A stretch of 64,000 nucleotides of DNA, taken from assembly GCF_000003855.2 (NCBI RefSeq), contig NW_003101678.1:62001-126000 (forward strand), in the 5' to 3' direction. The stretch is from Blastomyces gilchristii SLH14081. Its lineage: Eukaryota; Ascomycota; Eurotiomycetes; Onygenales; Ajellomycetaceae. This document shows positions 1-12,680 of the stretch, piece by piece. Position 1 is the first letter of the stretch, and every line of letters begins with the position of its first letter. Position numbers and translations under genes: made by a program. The notes beneath the pieces are model-generated. The model saw only the letters and a list, made by a program, of their open reading frames with translations, was not told where the DNA came from and ran no database searches.

Positions 1-643
1 ATCTATGTAATGATCACATAAGAATCTTACAGAAAAATGATTGAAGATCAACTGAAACTCTTCAGATTAAAAGATATGAAATAAATCTATGTAATGATTA
101 TATAAGAATCTTGTAAAAATAATTGAGAGTTAACTGAAACTCTTCTGTATGAAAGATATGAGATGAATCTGTATAATAGTCAGAGAAAGATCTGCAGGTT
201 ATAAAGAATCTTATAGAATAAGAAACTGAGTGACAGACTCTTTTTCTTTTATAATAACAAGAGATTTTTTCTCACTGAGATTTTTTATAGATGTGAAGAG
301 TTTTTAGTAAGTATCACTTCAGTCCTGAGTCTGATTCTATGAAATGACTCAGTGAAGGACTTTGCAGATGAAGTCTTAGAGAGAAAGAGATATGTAAGAA
401 ATCTTACTTCTCACAGATTCTTTATCTCTATTTCTATCTCTTATATAACTAATAAAGTTAGCAGCTCTTGACTACACACAACTATATAGACTGAAGTTCA
501 TGACTACTATTCACAACTCAGCTTGAATACTATTATACATTTAATCTCTATATTTATCTTTCTACTGTGAATACTTCTAGTAACTATTAGTACATATTAC
601 GCCAAGCTGCAAACACCTGAATAATCGCCTGCGAGCACTTATT
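1..643. repeat. LTR-like repeat, copy 1 (partial)
   Basis: AT-rich sequence that recurs in the same orientation at 659-1661 and 2941-4155. The shared blocks include a tandem segment of about 90 bases near the start, the run 'gagatttttt..agatgtgaagagttttta', and an end that reads cttattcttaca. The copy is cut by the window edge. CG and GG/CC dinucleotides are almost gone, so the copy is RIP-decayed. No coding capacity is visible. It is probably an LTR or solo LTR of the family described at 659-1661. Confidence 0.6.
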
Positions 644-658
644 CTTACAATTATCAGC

Positions 659-1661
659 TGATAGAAAGTAATCAGAGATATTACAGAGACACTTACAAGA
701 AGCTCAGCAGTAGTCAGACATTATTTATAAAGATATTAAAATTAAAAGAAATTTTATTCTTGAGAAGTTCTTGAATTAATATACATAAATTTATACTACT
801 CTAGAGAGATTTATTTATATTATAAGTAATTCTACAGAATAGTTAGATTACTCTAGTAAATAAAGAGTAATTATAAATTACAGATCTGAATCTTTCTAAG
901 TGACTATAAAGAGTAATTATAGACTATAAATATCTTTATTCTACAATTCTACAGAGTTAATAAAAGAATGAAAAATTTCTTACAACTCTACAGTGTTAAA
1001 GAATGATAATTTATAAGAATGAGTAAAAGATTAACTTATAAATACTTCTCTTTAATAAAGATAATCTTATAGAAAGTGATTCATCTATAGAATGAATCTG
1101 TGTAATAATTACATAAAAATATCATAGAAATAGTTAAGAGTTAACTAAAACTCTTCTAAATAAAAGATATGAGATAAATATTGCATGATAATCAGAGAAA
1201 GATCTGCAGATTACAAAGAATCTCACAGAATTAGAAACTAAATGACAGACTCTTTTCTCTTTATAATAATAAGAGATTTTTCCTCACTGAGATTTGTTAT
1301 AGATATGAAGAGTTTTTAGTGAGTATCACTGCAGTACTGAGTCTGATTCTATGAAATCACTTAGTAAAAGACTTCATAAACAAAGCTCTAAAGAGAAGAG
1401 AGTATAGTAAGAAGTTCTGCTTTTTACTGACTCTTTATCTCTATTTCTATCTCTCATGTAATTAATAGAGTTAGCAGCTCTTGACTATATATAACTATAT
1501 AGACTGAAGTTCATGAATACTATTTACAACTCAGCTTAAATACTATTATATATTTAATCTCTACATTTATCTTTCTGTCATGAATACTTCTAGTAGCTAT
1601 CAGTACATATCATGCTAAGCTGCAAACATCTGAATAATTCCCTGCGAGCACTTATTTTTAC
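659..1661. repeat. LTR-like direct repeat, copy 2
   Basis: About 1.0 kb that starts TG(A)TAGAAAG and ends cttatttttaca. The same sequence reappears at 2941-4155, where it starts TAGTAGAAAG and is interrupted before its end. Both starts are explained by an ancestral TGGTAGAAAG, so the unit has TG..CA ends like an LTR. Copy 3 is longer because it keeps an extra 90-base tandem unit and an extra piece of about 140 bases. I found no target-site duplication around the pair, so calling it an LTR is an inference from the repeat structure. Confidence 0.5.
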
Positions 1662-2940
1662 AAGATTAAAACTATTATTTGAGTTGCAGATATATAATAT
1701 TTTTCATATCTTTTTACTCTATAAATATAAGAAATTTCTGAAAGAGAACTCTGTGACTTATTACTCTATTTATAAAGTACTAGAGAGTGAAAGAGATTAT
1801 TAGATTAAAGAGATTATTAACTTAGAGAAGTAAGATTATAAGCTCTAATTCAAGATTTAGTAATAAGAATATTTTAATAAGATGAATAAGTTCACTTGAG
1901 AATTATTCAGGTAGATAAGATATCTGTGAAAGCTGAGATATAACTTTTATACTATGAATTCTGATAAGTTAGAATAATACAGTCTTCACTAAGAATCTGA
2001 TTATAATAAAGATATTAATACTATCATTTATAAACTCTAGTTTATAAAGATAATGAGTTTCTACTGAGATGAACAGTTCACAGTGTATATAAAGAAAAGA
2101 AGAAATCATATTATTATTAAGTTGAAAAATAAAGAAAAATAAAGATTAAATTATAAACATAATTTAGTAATTAATAAAGAAAAACTAAAGAAAACTTATA
2201 CTTATATTCTTATCACTTATAATACTTAACTCTTCTACAACTATCAATTCTCTTCTTTAAAGAAACAGAGAGTATTATACTCACAGTACAGATAGTTATT
2301 GTATTTAATATAAAAACTGCTGAAAATACACAGACTTTAAAAGAGTCAGATATTAGAGTGTGTACAGTTATAGCAGAGTCTTGAAAGCTAATTATCTGTA
2401 TATATTATTAGATACTTCTTACAAAGCTATATCTGCTCTCTTAGTTATACTGAAGTATTCAGCTCAGAAATTATTAAAATATAAAAAGAGAGTTTATCTA
2501 CTTAGATTAACTCTTATTATAAATTCATAGTATTCACATTATCTTGATTACTCAGATTGTACAGATACTTAAAAACTTATCTTCTATTAATATCAGAATT
2601 TTGAAAATGCACTACAGTGTGAGAATTATTAATAGAAAATCTAGATATATTTATATATATTTAATTAGAAATTATATAGATAGAGAAAGAGTGATTATAG
2701 ATCTATAGAGCTGTAGAGAGTACTAACAGTATCAGAAGCTTTACAGAAACTGTCAGCTATAATCTATAAGAAATTACTTATAAGAAGACTTATAGTAAAG
2801 AGTAGAATTATACTACTAAGAGTTAAAACCTAATCTGAGAGAGATACAGAGTTAGCTACTAATCTGAAGAGTAAGTGTGATAACAGAGCTGAGAGAGATG
2901 AAAATACTATTACAGATAACAGTATCTCTGTATCACTAAC
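1662..2940. mobile_element. Internal region of an LTR-type element without clear genes
   Basis: About 1.3 kb lying between two direct repeats of 1.0-1.2 kb. All frames are broken and I recognise no protease, reverse transcriptase or integrase motif. An LTR pair around a short, apparently non-coding interior fits a non-autonomous LARD-like element, but decay may simply hide a gag gene. Confidence 0.4.
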
Positions 2941-4155
2941 TAGTAGAAAGTGATTAGAGATGTTACAGAAATACTTATAAGAAGCTCAGTAGTAGTCAGA
3001 TATTATTTATAAAGATGTTAAAATTTGAAAAAATTTGATTCTTGAGAAGCTCTTAAATTAATATATAGATATTGTTAGAAATACTCTCTCTATTATCTAA
3101 GTGAAAACACTTCATGAATAAATGAGAATACTTACAGATTATAAAAATGAAAGCTATTATAGAAAAGGAGAAAAGAAGATAAAATTTCACAGATAGATCT
3201 GAAATATTTATACTACTCTGAGAAGATCTGTATATACTATAAGTGATTTTATAAAACAGTCAGATTACTTTAGTAAATAAAGAGTAGTTATAAATCACAG
3301 ATCTGAATCAATTTAAATACTTATAAAAAGTAATTACAGACTATGAATATCTTGATTCTATAATTCTATAGAGTTAATAAATGAATGATAAATTTCTTAC
3401 AACTCTATATTATTAAAGAATGATAATTTATAAGAATAAGTAAAAGATTAACTTATAAATAATTCTCTTTAATAAAAGTAATCTTATAAGAAGTGATTTA
3501 TTATATAGAATGAATCTATATAACAGTTGTATAAAAATCTCATAGAAAAATAATTGAAAATCAACTGAAACTTTTTAAATTGAAAGATATAAGATAAATC
3601 TGTATAATAATTATATAAGAATCTTATAAAAATAGTTAAGAGTTAACTGAAACTCTTTTAAATAAAAGATATAAGATAAATCTATATAATAATCAGAGAA
3701 AGATCTGCAGATTATAAAGAATCTTATAAAATAAAGAACTAAGTAACAGACTCTTTTCTCTTTATAGTAATAAGAGATTTTTCCTTACTAAGATTTTTTA
3801 TAAATATAAAGAGTTTCTAGTGAGTATCACTACAGTTTTAAGTCTGATTCTATAAAATCACTTAGTGAAAGACTTCATAAATGAAGCTCTAGAGAGAGAG
3901 ATATATATAAGAAATCTCACTTCTTACAGATTCTTTATCTCTATTTCTATCTCTTATATAATTAATAGAGTTAGCAGCTCTTGACTATACATAACTATAT
4001 AGACTGAAGCTTGTAACTACTAACTACTATCTATAACTTAGTTTGAATACTATTATATATTTAATCTCTATATTTATCTTTCTACTACAAATACTTCTAG
4101 TAGCTATCAGTACATATCATGTCAAGCTGCAAATCACTGAATAATCACCTGTAAG
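2941..4155. repeat. LTR-like direct repeat, copy 3 (continues at 25456-25477)
   Basis: Third copy of the 1-kb repeat. It is interrupted after cctgtaag (4148-4155) by the hAT-like element that begins at 4156. The missing end is found 21 kb away: 25456-25463 reads cctgcaag, the target duplication, and 25464-25477 reads cacttattcttaca, the same terminus as copy 1. The single difference in the 8-base duplication is a C-to-T change, as RIP would make. Confidence 0.65.
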
Positions 4156-4725
4156 TAGACTAGCCGCTGAGACTATAAATTTTATATTTAGTCTCATTTG
4201 ATCTGATCTCATACATTTTCTGACATGAATCTCACTGAGACTAATCATTAAAAAAACATGCAAAGTGACTATTCATCAGATCTTAAAATAAGATTATGAC
4301 TTAGAAAAAATAAGAAAGTAATCTCATTTAATCTCATTTAGTTTTATTCTTAGTATAAAGTTACTATTTTTAGTCCTTTTAAGGTTTTTTTTAGACTATT
4401 TTTAATTTCTAAAAAGTAACACTTTTTGCTAACACTTAAATAAGATTTAAAGTCATTTAAAGCAATAAAAAGAATTTAAATTGAGAAGTGAAAATCATGA
4501 TCTTATTTGAAAAATATAATAAGAGTAGACAGTAAGTCTTACTGAGATAGTATGAAACTACTATCTAATCTTAAAACTATGTAATGAGATCAATCAAATT
4601 GATAATGCCTCAGTGACTGAATGATTAATGCAGTCACTCAGTAATGTAATCAATCACTCAACGCCCGCGTACACTCAACGCCCGCTCAATCTTCATTTTT
4701 TCATCCATCTTCAAACACTCACAAT

Positions 4726-7135
4726 ATGCATCATGAAGCAGTTATACAAGCAGTAATTGAAAATTTGAATGCACAATTGATCTCTAATTACACTGAGACT
4801 GTTAAAAAATATGAAATCAGTCATTATACATTATCACAGTGATATAGAGGTGTTTAAATATTAAGAAAGAAAGCAAGCTCTACTCACTGCAAAAATCTCA
4901 CAGATTCACAAGAAGAATAGCTTCTTTTTCATATCAATTAATTAATAGATTGTGATTTCTCTTATACATCTCAAATTCTTCATAATCTCATTATTGAGAT
5001 TCTAAAAGTATCTATTAAAATCAACTGAGTGTCACAATTCTGTCAGTATTATAAGAATGTAATTAAGTCACTCTATCTTTAAAATATCAATCAAAAATGC
5101 AAGACTGCAGACAATTCAACATATTTTAAGCATTATTTTAAGCTTGTAATAGATTTCCTTCTTCTACTGATTTCTTACTTCTTACTAATTAATTTATAGC
5201 TACAGGCAAAAATCACTCAGTACAACATTGAACTCATGAATATTTATAACTTTGATGAGAAAGAATTTCTATTAAAACTCATTCACACTCTCAAATATAT
5301 TATATCAATTACTTCACTCAAATTAGGTCATATAATAAATATCAGTCAGAATGATAGTTGAGAATGCATAATACTACTTATCTCAATTTATACAGATCAA
5401 ACTTCACTCTTATCTACTCTTATAGTTTAAGAAGAATCAAGAGATATACAAGATACTTAACTGAAGAATTTTAATAGTGAAAAGAATCAGGTCTACTTTA
5501 CTGCTTCAGTAAATGAATGAAGTAATGACATATATAAATTAATGTAATTAATGAAGATCTTTGAATCTCTTATAAAAAAGAAAGCAGAACATGAATATAG
5601 ACTTCTTATATTAGATAATTACGTCTTTTATATTAATATGATATTCATCAATTATGTAGATTATTATCAGATTCTACTTACTATCTTTTCTCTTCATTCT
5701 ACACACTGATTACAGTTTCTAGATATTGAAATATTTGAATCATTGAGTAAATTGTACTTCAATCAACTGAATAAACAGATGAGAACTGAAATGAGATTTA
5801 TATACACTACAAAGAGATCTTTTTAGCAGCTATTTAATACTGTATAAAAGTAAGTAGTTACATCTTTAAATATTATATCTGCATTCACTACTACTAGTCT
5901 ACATTTATTCAATTCAGAACAGATTCTTAGAAAGCTTGTAATACAGTCTTACACTCTCTCAGATATATAATATTAATCAAGAATCTCTACTTCTATTATT
6001 AATATATAAAAATTGATGAAGTAAGTAGACTGACCGTGTGACCGTGTCTGGGACCTGGACCAGATTTTTTGATAGTCTCATTATCAATTCGACTGATCCC
6101 ATTACACACTTTTAACATTAGATAGTAGTCTCATACTGTCTCAGTGAGACTTACTGTCTGCTCTTATCACATTTTTCAAATGAGATTATGATTTCCACTT
6201 CTCAATTTAAATTATTTTTATTGCTTTAAATGACTTTAAATCTCATTTGAGTGTTATCAAAAAGTATTACTTTTTAAAAAATTAAAAATAGTCTAAAAAA
6301 ACCTTAAAATGTCTAAAAATAGTAGCTTTATGCCAAGAATGAGACTAAATGGAATCAAATGAGATCACTTTCTCATTTTTTTTAAGTCATGGTTGCATTT
6401 TAAGATCTCATATATAGTCACTTTGCATGTTTTTTTAATGACTAGTCCCAGCGGGATTCACGCCAAGAAATGTATAGGATCAGACCAAATGGGATCAAAC
6501 GTGAAATTCATGGTCTCAGCGGCCAGTCTAGAAGTAAGTCAAGCAGTAGCAGTGTTCAATATCTAGTGCTCTCAACTGAGTGATTCATACAGAAAAAAAT
6601 CTTGCTCTTGATAAAGAGATTCTTTTAATAGAGAATAGACAGCTATAGTAAGCTCTTAATTAAGAGAGAAGATATTACAAGTATGACAGAGTAATGTGAT
6701 TACTAGATTCTTTAAATTCATCATTAGCACAGTACTTTTCATCAGCAAAGATACAGATTATATACAAGAAAATAATCACTTCTGAAACTGTTAAAAAGAA
6801 TGAGCAGACTCGTAAGAAGAATGCTAAGTTATAACACACTATTCTTAAGAAACAGAAGAAGACAGATATTATAAAGAAGAGAATAAAGCAGAAGACAGCT
6901 TATCAGACAGTAAAGCAGTAAAAAGATATGAATAAGACTGTAAGAGTCACTCAACAGCAGATTGAAAAGAAGCTTAAAGATATAAGAAAGACTTTAGAGT
7001 AAAAAGAGAAGAATGAATGAGCTACTGTACAGCAGCAATCATAATTGAATAAGAAAAAGATTAAAGAATTTAAAAATCATCTTTCTAATCACAAAAGTAA
7101 ACTCTTAATTTTATAAAGAGTGACTAAATTATGTT
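4726..7135 (+). pseudogene. Fot1/pogo-type DDE transposase remnant
   Basis: Reading from ATG 4726 through many stops, the family pattern is clear. An N-terminal helix-turn-helix part (MHHEAVIQAVIENL, then KKYEISHYTLSQ and YRGV) matches the psq/CENP-B-like domain of Fot1 proteins. At about 5,240 comes IYNFDEKEFL, which carries the first catalytic Asp. Near 5,605 RLLILDN holds the second Asp (the family has LDGHxSH), and near 5,695 LHSTH*LQFLDIEIF matches the family PPHSTHxLQPLD block. A lysine-rich tail follows the 505-base hAT-like insertion. Stops sit mostly at codons that would be Trp, Gln or Arg, as RIP produces. A short intron may lie near 5,155-5,210. It cannot make active transposase. 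Confidence 0.8.
6026..6530 (+). mobile_element. hAT-like MITE, copy 2 (complete)
   Basis: 505 bases with ends TAGACTGACCG and CGGCCAGTCTA. The perfect 8-base target duplication gaagtaag stands at 6018-6025 and 6531-6538. It is inserted in the Fot1 transposase remnant. No reading frame is present. This is the best-preserved copy, with several CpGs left at both ends, and it serves as the reference for copies at 4156, 57224 and 57730. Confidence 0.85.
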
Positions 7136-7233
7136 TTCAGAGCTCTGTCAAAGTGCTCACAGATTCACTGCTGAAGAAATCTGATAATATTATAATCTCT
7201 ACTGATTTAATAGCTGCTTGCTCACTGAATCTG

Positions 7234-7574
7234 TGTAAGAGGCCTACGCTGAATAGATCAGTATGATATTTATAGATCTTATATAACAAAGTGAAAAATG
7301 TTAGAGAAGGAAAAAAGAGAAAGTGTGGAAATCAGCAATTAAAGTGAATATTTATATGTGTATACAGTGAAGCTTTGAGGCAGAAGAATAGAAATTTCAT
7401 GGATTTTTCAGCTGAGAATCAGTGACTGAGAATCAGAGCTTCAGAGCAGAAGAATAAGAATCTATGATTAGCTGAGAATCAGCAGTCAAGAATCAGAGCT
7501 TCAGAGCAGAAGAATGAGAATCTATGAAGTGTAATGAAATAGTCTATATAATTAATCAGGCGCAGTCTGTCACA
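7234..7574 (-). repeat. Gypsy 3' LTR (RIP-mutated throughout)
   Basis: 341 bases; on the minus strand it starts TGTGACAGACTGCGCC and ends TCTTACA. It pairs with 24476-24816. Nearly every CpG of the less damaged partner is TpG or CpA here. Confidence 0.9.
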
Positions 7575-7589
7575 TTAGCCCTCTTCTTT

Positions 7590-10500
7590 CAAAAGTAGTT
7601 CTCATCAGTCAAGAACCGCTGTTTCAGATAATACAGAGCTCAGAGTTCAGATCAGATGATTATAGTTAATTCACTTCACAATATATTATCAGTCACAGCT
7701 GTGAGATCTCTTATCAAGAATAACTTTAATCTCTTATTCAAGTTCATTATCTTCTTCTATGATCCCTGGTGACTGCTAATTAAAAGTCAGTTGAGAAGGA
7801 AATGAATCAGTGATAGTGTAGTGAAGTAAGCTTGTATGAAAGACATTATAAATTTCTGATAATGTGTTAAGACAGTAGTTGTGACTGCCTAGAACTTCTA
7901 TCATCTTATACTTAATATAATAGTAATTTAGTATATAAGACAGATGTGTGATCTGTATATTCTTAAGATTTAATCACATCAGGTCTTCTATCTTATATTA
8001 CTCAGTCTCAGTGAGATCTCAGTGAATATTGATTTAATCTTCTTGATCTTATTTAATACTTATCATAAAGACTTCTGTTCAGTTATAAGTATCTCAGAGC
8101 TTTATTACTATATTATCAGTGATCTGAATTGAACTGTGAAGATTCAGTATGAACTGTGTAATCTCTAGAAGATTCAATACTTTCATATGATATTCATATG
8201 TAAGAAAGAACAGGCTTATATCTGTTGAAATGACATCTCAGTCATTGATAGCAACTTCAGTGTGTAGAAGAAGGTCATATCAGTGATCTTATAAATAATT
8301 ACAGAACCTATAAAGATAATTGTTCACTGTTTGAATTATTTATTCTGATGTATCATCAGTCTCAGAGTGATAAGTAGTTGATAAGTAATATATGATCTTG
8401 AGAATCTGACAGATTCTTGTTCAGAGAGTGTTCATGAATTGACAGTCTCAGTCAGATACAATGAATCTCAGCAACTTATATATCTGATAGAATGAACTCT
8501 GTAAGAAGGCTTCAGTAACTTATTCAGCATTCATCTTATTACAAGATTTTAATATTATATCTTTACTTAATCAGTCAATGATGATCAGGATATTCTTATA
8601 ATTCTTACTCTCAGAGAGATTAACAGTAAAATCGATGACTATATCTCATCAGATTCTATTAGAGATATTAAGTGATTTCAGTAGATCTTTTCTACAGTTC
8701 TTTTATAACATAACAGAAGAATAATAATTGCAGTTTCAGATAAAATATCTGATACTGTTTAATATCTTGAGTCAGTAGAACTCTTGAGAGATCATTTAAT
8801 ACAGTTGTTTACAACCTGAATAATCAGTTATATAAGAATCATGCATCTCTTGTATTATCTGAGTGTGTAATAGTTCAGAGTGAGAGATTCAGCATTATTC
8901 ATAGAATTGCAGAGTGTTATTATCATTGATTGAGTATTCTGAGATGTCAGTTCTTATACATAGTTCTGAGAGAAATCAGAGTGCTTCTTGATATACTGCT
9001 TCAGTGAGTGTTTGAAGAAGTTCATCAGTTTAAGCTGTTGTATATTATAATTCATTCAGTGTAGATTCAGAAGATATTCTGATCAGTGAAGTGTATATAG
9101 TGCTATAAGTGATCTCATTGTGATCAACTAGTATCTTCAGATTCAAGAGTCAGTGTTCTCAGTTCATTCAACACATGTCTGTTATATCAGATAACATATC
9201 TTGCTCTCATTATAAGAGAATATCTATCATCAAGTTCTGACTGTCAGAACAGTAGTGTATTGTGAAATGAAAACAGCTTAATAGCTCAGATCATTGCATC
9301 TGTCATTCAGTAAGCTTATGAGTAATGATGAAGTATTTGAGATTCTTATAATCTGTGATTATCTTAAATTTAAAGATACTTCAGAGTTCAGAGTCTCATT
9401 CTTCTAGATAATATATAATTATAAGAAGTGTCTTATTATAGATCTTATAGTTGCATTCAACACAGCTCAACTTCTTAGATATGAAGATGTATAATTATAA
9501 GATATCTTCATTATTATATTACAATATAGCTTTCTCTGTAATATAGTCAGAGAAGTCAGCTTCAATAACTGTTTCACAGTCAGAGTTAAATATCATTAGT
9601 AGTGAGATATTAATGAACATCTTCTTCATCTATGTAAATGCAGCCTCAGTATTCACTGATCATTGAAATACTAAGTTCTTCTTAGTGAGATCTGTAAGTG
9701 ATCTTGTAATATCTGAGAAGTTTTATATAAATCACTGATAGAAGTTAGCAAATTCAATGAAGCTTTATACATCTTTTACAGTATATGAAACTTCTCATTC
9801 AAGAATGATAAGAATCTTCTCAGAATTCATTTGAATTCTCTTATCAGCTTCTATAATAAAATCTAGATATTTTTTACTCTTGACTTTGAAATTATATTTA
9901 TCAATATTTATTGATAGTTCTGCTTCTTGTAATCATTGTAATATTCTTCATACATATTCTTGATATTCTTTCCTGAACTCATCAGTGAAGATGAGAATGT
10001 TATCAGAATAAGTGAATATAAATTCATCAAGAAAATCTTAAAGTGCTCAGTTAATATACTTCTGAAATATACTGAGAGCATTAGCCAGTCTGAAGAGTAT
10101 AACTACTCATGCAAAGAGGTTATATTATATTCAAAATACTGTAAGTCACTCATCTCCTTCAGTGATACAGATCTTATGAAACATGATAATAATATCTAAC
10201 TTTGTAAATCATTGAGCTTGTCTGATATAAGCTAGAGTTTCATTGATAAGAGATAAAGAATAGCAGTCTTTCTTTGTTAATCTGTTCAATTCTTGATAGT
10301 TTATACAGAATCAGACTTCTTCATCTGATTTCTTTGCAAAGAGAATAGAAGCTGCAGTAGAGAAGTTACTAACACATATAAATTCTTTATTTAACAGATT
10401 ATTAAATGTCTTTTGAAGAAGAAGAAGTTCATCTCAGAACATATTATAAAGAGAGTCTTATAATAATTCAGTGTCTTTATCATTCTTCTTTTCTAACTTA

Positions 10501-11100
10501 ATACTGTGATTCACTTCTGAGTCTTGTAAGAGAGATATATTTATAATATTATCTTATCAGAAGATATCTAGATATTTATAATATTATTAATAAAGTTTGA
10601 TATGAGAATCTGTTATTATAGTATAGAATAATTTTTCTAGAGTCTTTTTAATACCAGTCAGACTGATAGAATAGATTGCTATATAGTTCTATTATCAGTG
10701 ACTTCTTTTTCAGAGTATTTTATAAGTATTGACAGAAATCTGTGTCAGATTCATGATTTTGTGAATGTCATCTTCATGAATTCTATTATTATTAGAGAAT
10801 ATCAAGCTTCTGTTTCAAGTATTCAATAAGATGCCTTGTTCAGATAGTCAGGTAAGTTCTAATATAAGATTATAATTAAGATTATCAACTTTATATGCAT
10901 AGATATCTTCATGTTAATATTCTTCAATATCTATATTTAACTGCATTATGTAACAGATACAAACATCTTTTAAGTTATCAAATTCTGTAAGAAGTCAAAG
11001 TTTTAATAAGAAGATACACTGAAGGTTATAATATCTTATAACTGAAGATTTAATCATTGAATAATAACATAGACTGCTATCTATCATAGGTTTCATATTA
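7590..11100 (-). pseudogene. Gypsy pol remnant (reverse transcriptase, RNase H, integrase)
   Basis: On the minus strand, decayed text still follows the Ty3/gypsy order. Near 10,330-10,240 it reads LNRLTKKDCYSLSLINETLA, the YRxLNxLTxKxxYPLPxI block. FTKLDI lies near 10,200. Near 10,030-9,960 DEFIFTYSDNILIF matches the AYLDDILIY active-site box, with the second Asp changed to Asn. The lower-coordinate half should hold RNase H and integrase, but I cannot place their motifs reliably. Stops are frequent in all frames, so it is inactive. The short open stretch at 9960-10199 on the plus strand is an antisense shadow of this region. Confidence 0.8.
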
Positions 11101-11649
11101 TACATATTATCAATTACAGTAGATATACAAATTGTATTTATTGTTATTTTCTCTTCAAATTATTATTATCTGATCTTTTCAAGCTTCTGTTTATAAATTT
11201 GAATAGAAGCTAATCTTTTCTCTGTTTTATCAGAGTATTCTCATAGTTATCTTCTAATTCTTTATTCAATGTGATGTGATTGATGTGAACAGATACTGAT
11301 TCATTCTTTTAGTGAGAAGACACTGATCTTTCTCTTGAGTAAGAAGGTATATAGACTGATTAGTAGTTGAAAGTGATGTATTCTGATCTGTTACAGTTGA
11401 TATACATCTCATATTAATATCAGTTAATGACTTCTTCAGAAGTGATCTCAGAAACTCAGAAGTCTATTCAGACAGTGAAAACTCTTGTTTATATATAAAT
11501 ATTTAAGTTCACTCAATTCATGATATCTGTATTATCATTCTTCAGTACAGATGTATGAGTAACTGAAGTGCAATATCTTTTATCACTATTCTGCATACTC
11601 TTGAGCTTGATAAGATGATCATTTAATATTCAGAGTTATATACAGAAGT

Positions 11650-12026
11650 CTTTATAAGTCAGGTCTTTGTCTATATTTATAAGAATCTATAAGAGTTTAA
11701 GAGTTAATATCTTCTTAAGCATGCTAATCTTCATTCAATTCTCTCGAGATTGATTATCTACTTCTAGAATCTTAGTGTTAAAGTCAGGAATAAATGTTGT
11801 AAGAGAAGTGTTTCTCTGTTAAGCACTCTGTAATCAATTTAATACTTTCTGTTGCATAGCAGTGTCTTGAAACAGAATATCAAGATATTTGATGATATTA
11901 TCAGACATTTATAACACTAATTTACATACTTTTATTCATGAATGAAACTTCTGTCTCACATGATCTTTCAATTGATTATTGATATATCAATCTTAATTAG
12001 TTAATAAACTGATAACATCTTTATCT
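11650..12026 (-). pseudogene. Gypsy gag remnant, interrupted by the LINE insertion
   Basis: The minus-strand reading contains phrases such as TTFIPDFNTKILEVDN and MKISMLKKILTLKLL, which resemble the retrotransposon gag domain (TFxxFxxxFE .. W, then LKxGLxxEL). The reading breaks at 12027-12042, the target duplication of the LINE, and resumes beyond 23877. Stops are scattered; it is not functional. Confidence 0.6.
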
Positions 12027-12049
12027 ACACTTAGTTTTACAATAATTAC

Positions 12050-12530
12050 AGAGACAAACCGCTCCACCACGAACTCGCTCGATTTTTCGAATAAGAACCC
12101 GCTGATAGATCCATCGAAAAGCCCTCGATCATACAAGCATTTTGACCCCATCGCTGACTGCATACCCCGTGTGGTGGTGGAGTTATTCAATCAAACATGA
12201 ACCAGACATTGTTCGAAACTCCTGTGTGGGATTATCCCCCATTCTCCCCTACCACACCACAACCCCGGGCCAAATTGCCATACAAATTGTAAGGTGAAGA
12301 GACCTAGCCATATGCACCAATCTTCTCGATTTTGGAAGATTCCCAATCTGTAATTGTGAAGATATCTGAGAAGCGACCTCCGCGAAAACCCTGTCCATCT
12401 TTGATGTTCCAAAACATCAACACCAAGTCTCACCCTTGTACCGCCCTTTCCAATCTGGCCCATCCCTGGCAGAAAAATACAAAAAGATACCTCAGTGATA
12501 ATATCAAGCACATAATCAACAGACACTTCT
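12050..12530. other. RIP-poor patch in the LINE leader
   Basis: Within AT-rich flanks this stretch keeps CG, CC and GG dinucleotides (for example ccgctccaccacgaactcg). Open frames on both strands here show no recognisable protein and overlap each other, so I do not call a gene. Confidence 0.5.
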
Positions 12531-12680
12531 GAAGTGTAATCTCTGTGGTCTGTCTTCAGTGTATCTAGACATCAACATCAAGTCTCACTCTTGTACTACT
12601 CCTCTCAATCTGGCCCATCCCCGGCAGAATAATACAAAAAGATATCTTGACAACAGTATTCAATACATAATCAGCAGATA
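12414..12680 (+). repeat. Tandem duplication of about 110 bases in the LINE leader
   Basis: 12414-12523 and 12569-12680 share the order catcaaca(c/t)caagtctcac, then ttgtac, caatctggcccatccc, ggcagaa and aatacaaaaagatac. The second unit has more C-to-T changes. LINE leaders often carry such repeats; a promoter role is possible but unproven. Confidence 0.65.

Noticed and set aside
12191..12532. Overlapping ORFs on both strands in the LINE leader
   Set aside because: Both strands are open only because the patch is free of RIP; no recognisable protein, and the region belongs to the LINE 5' part.
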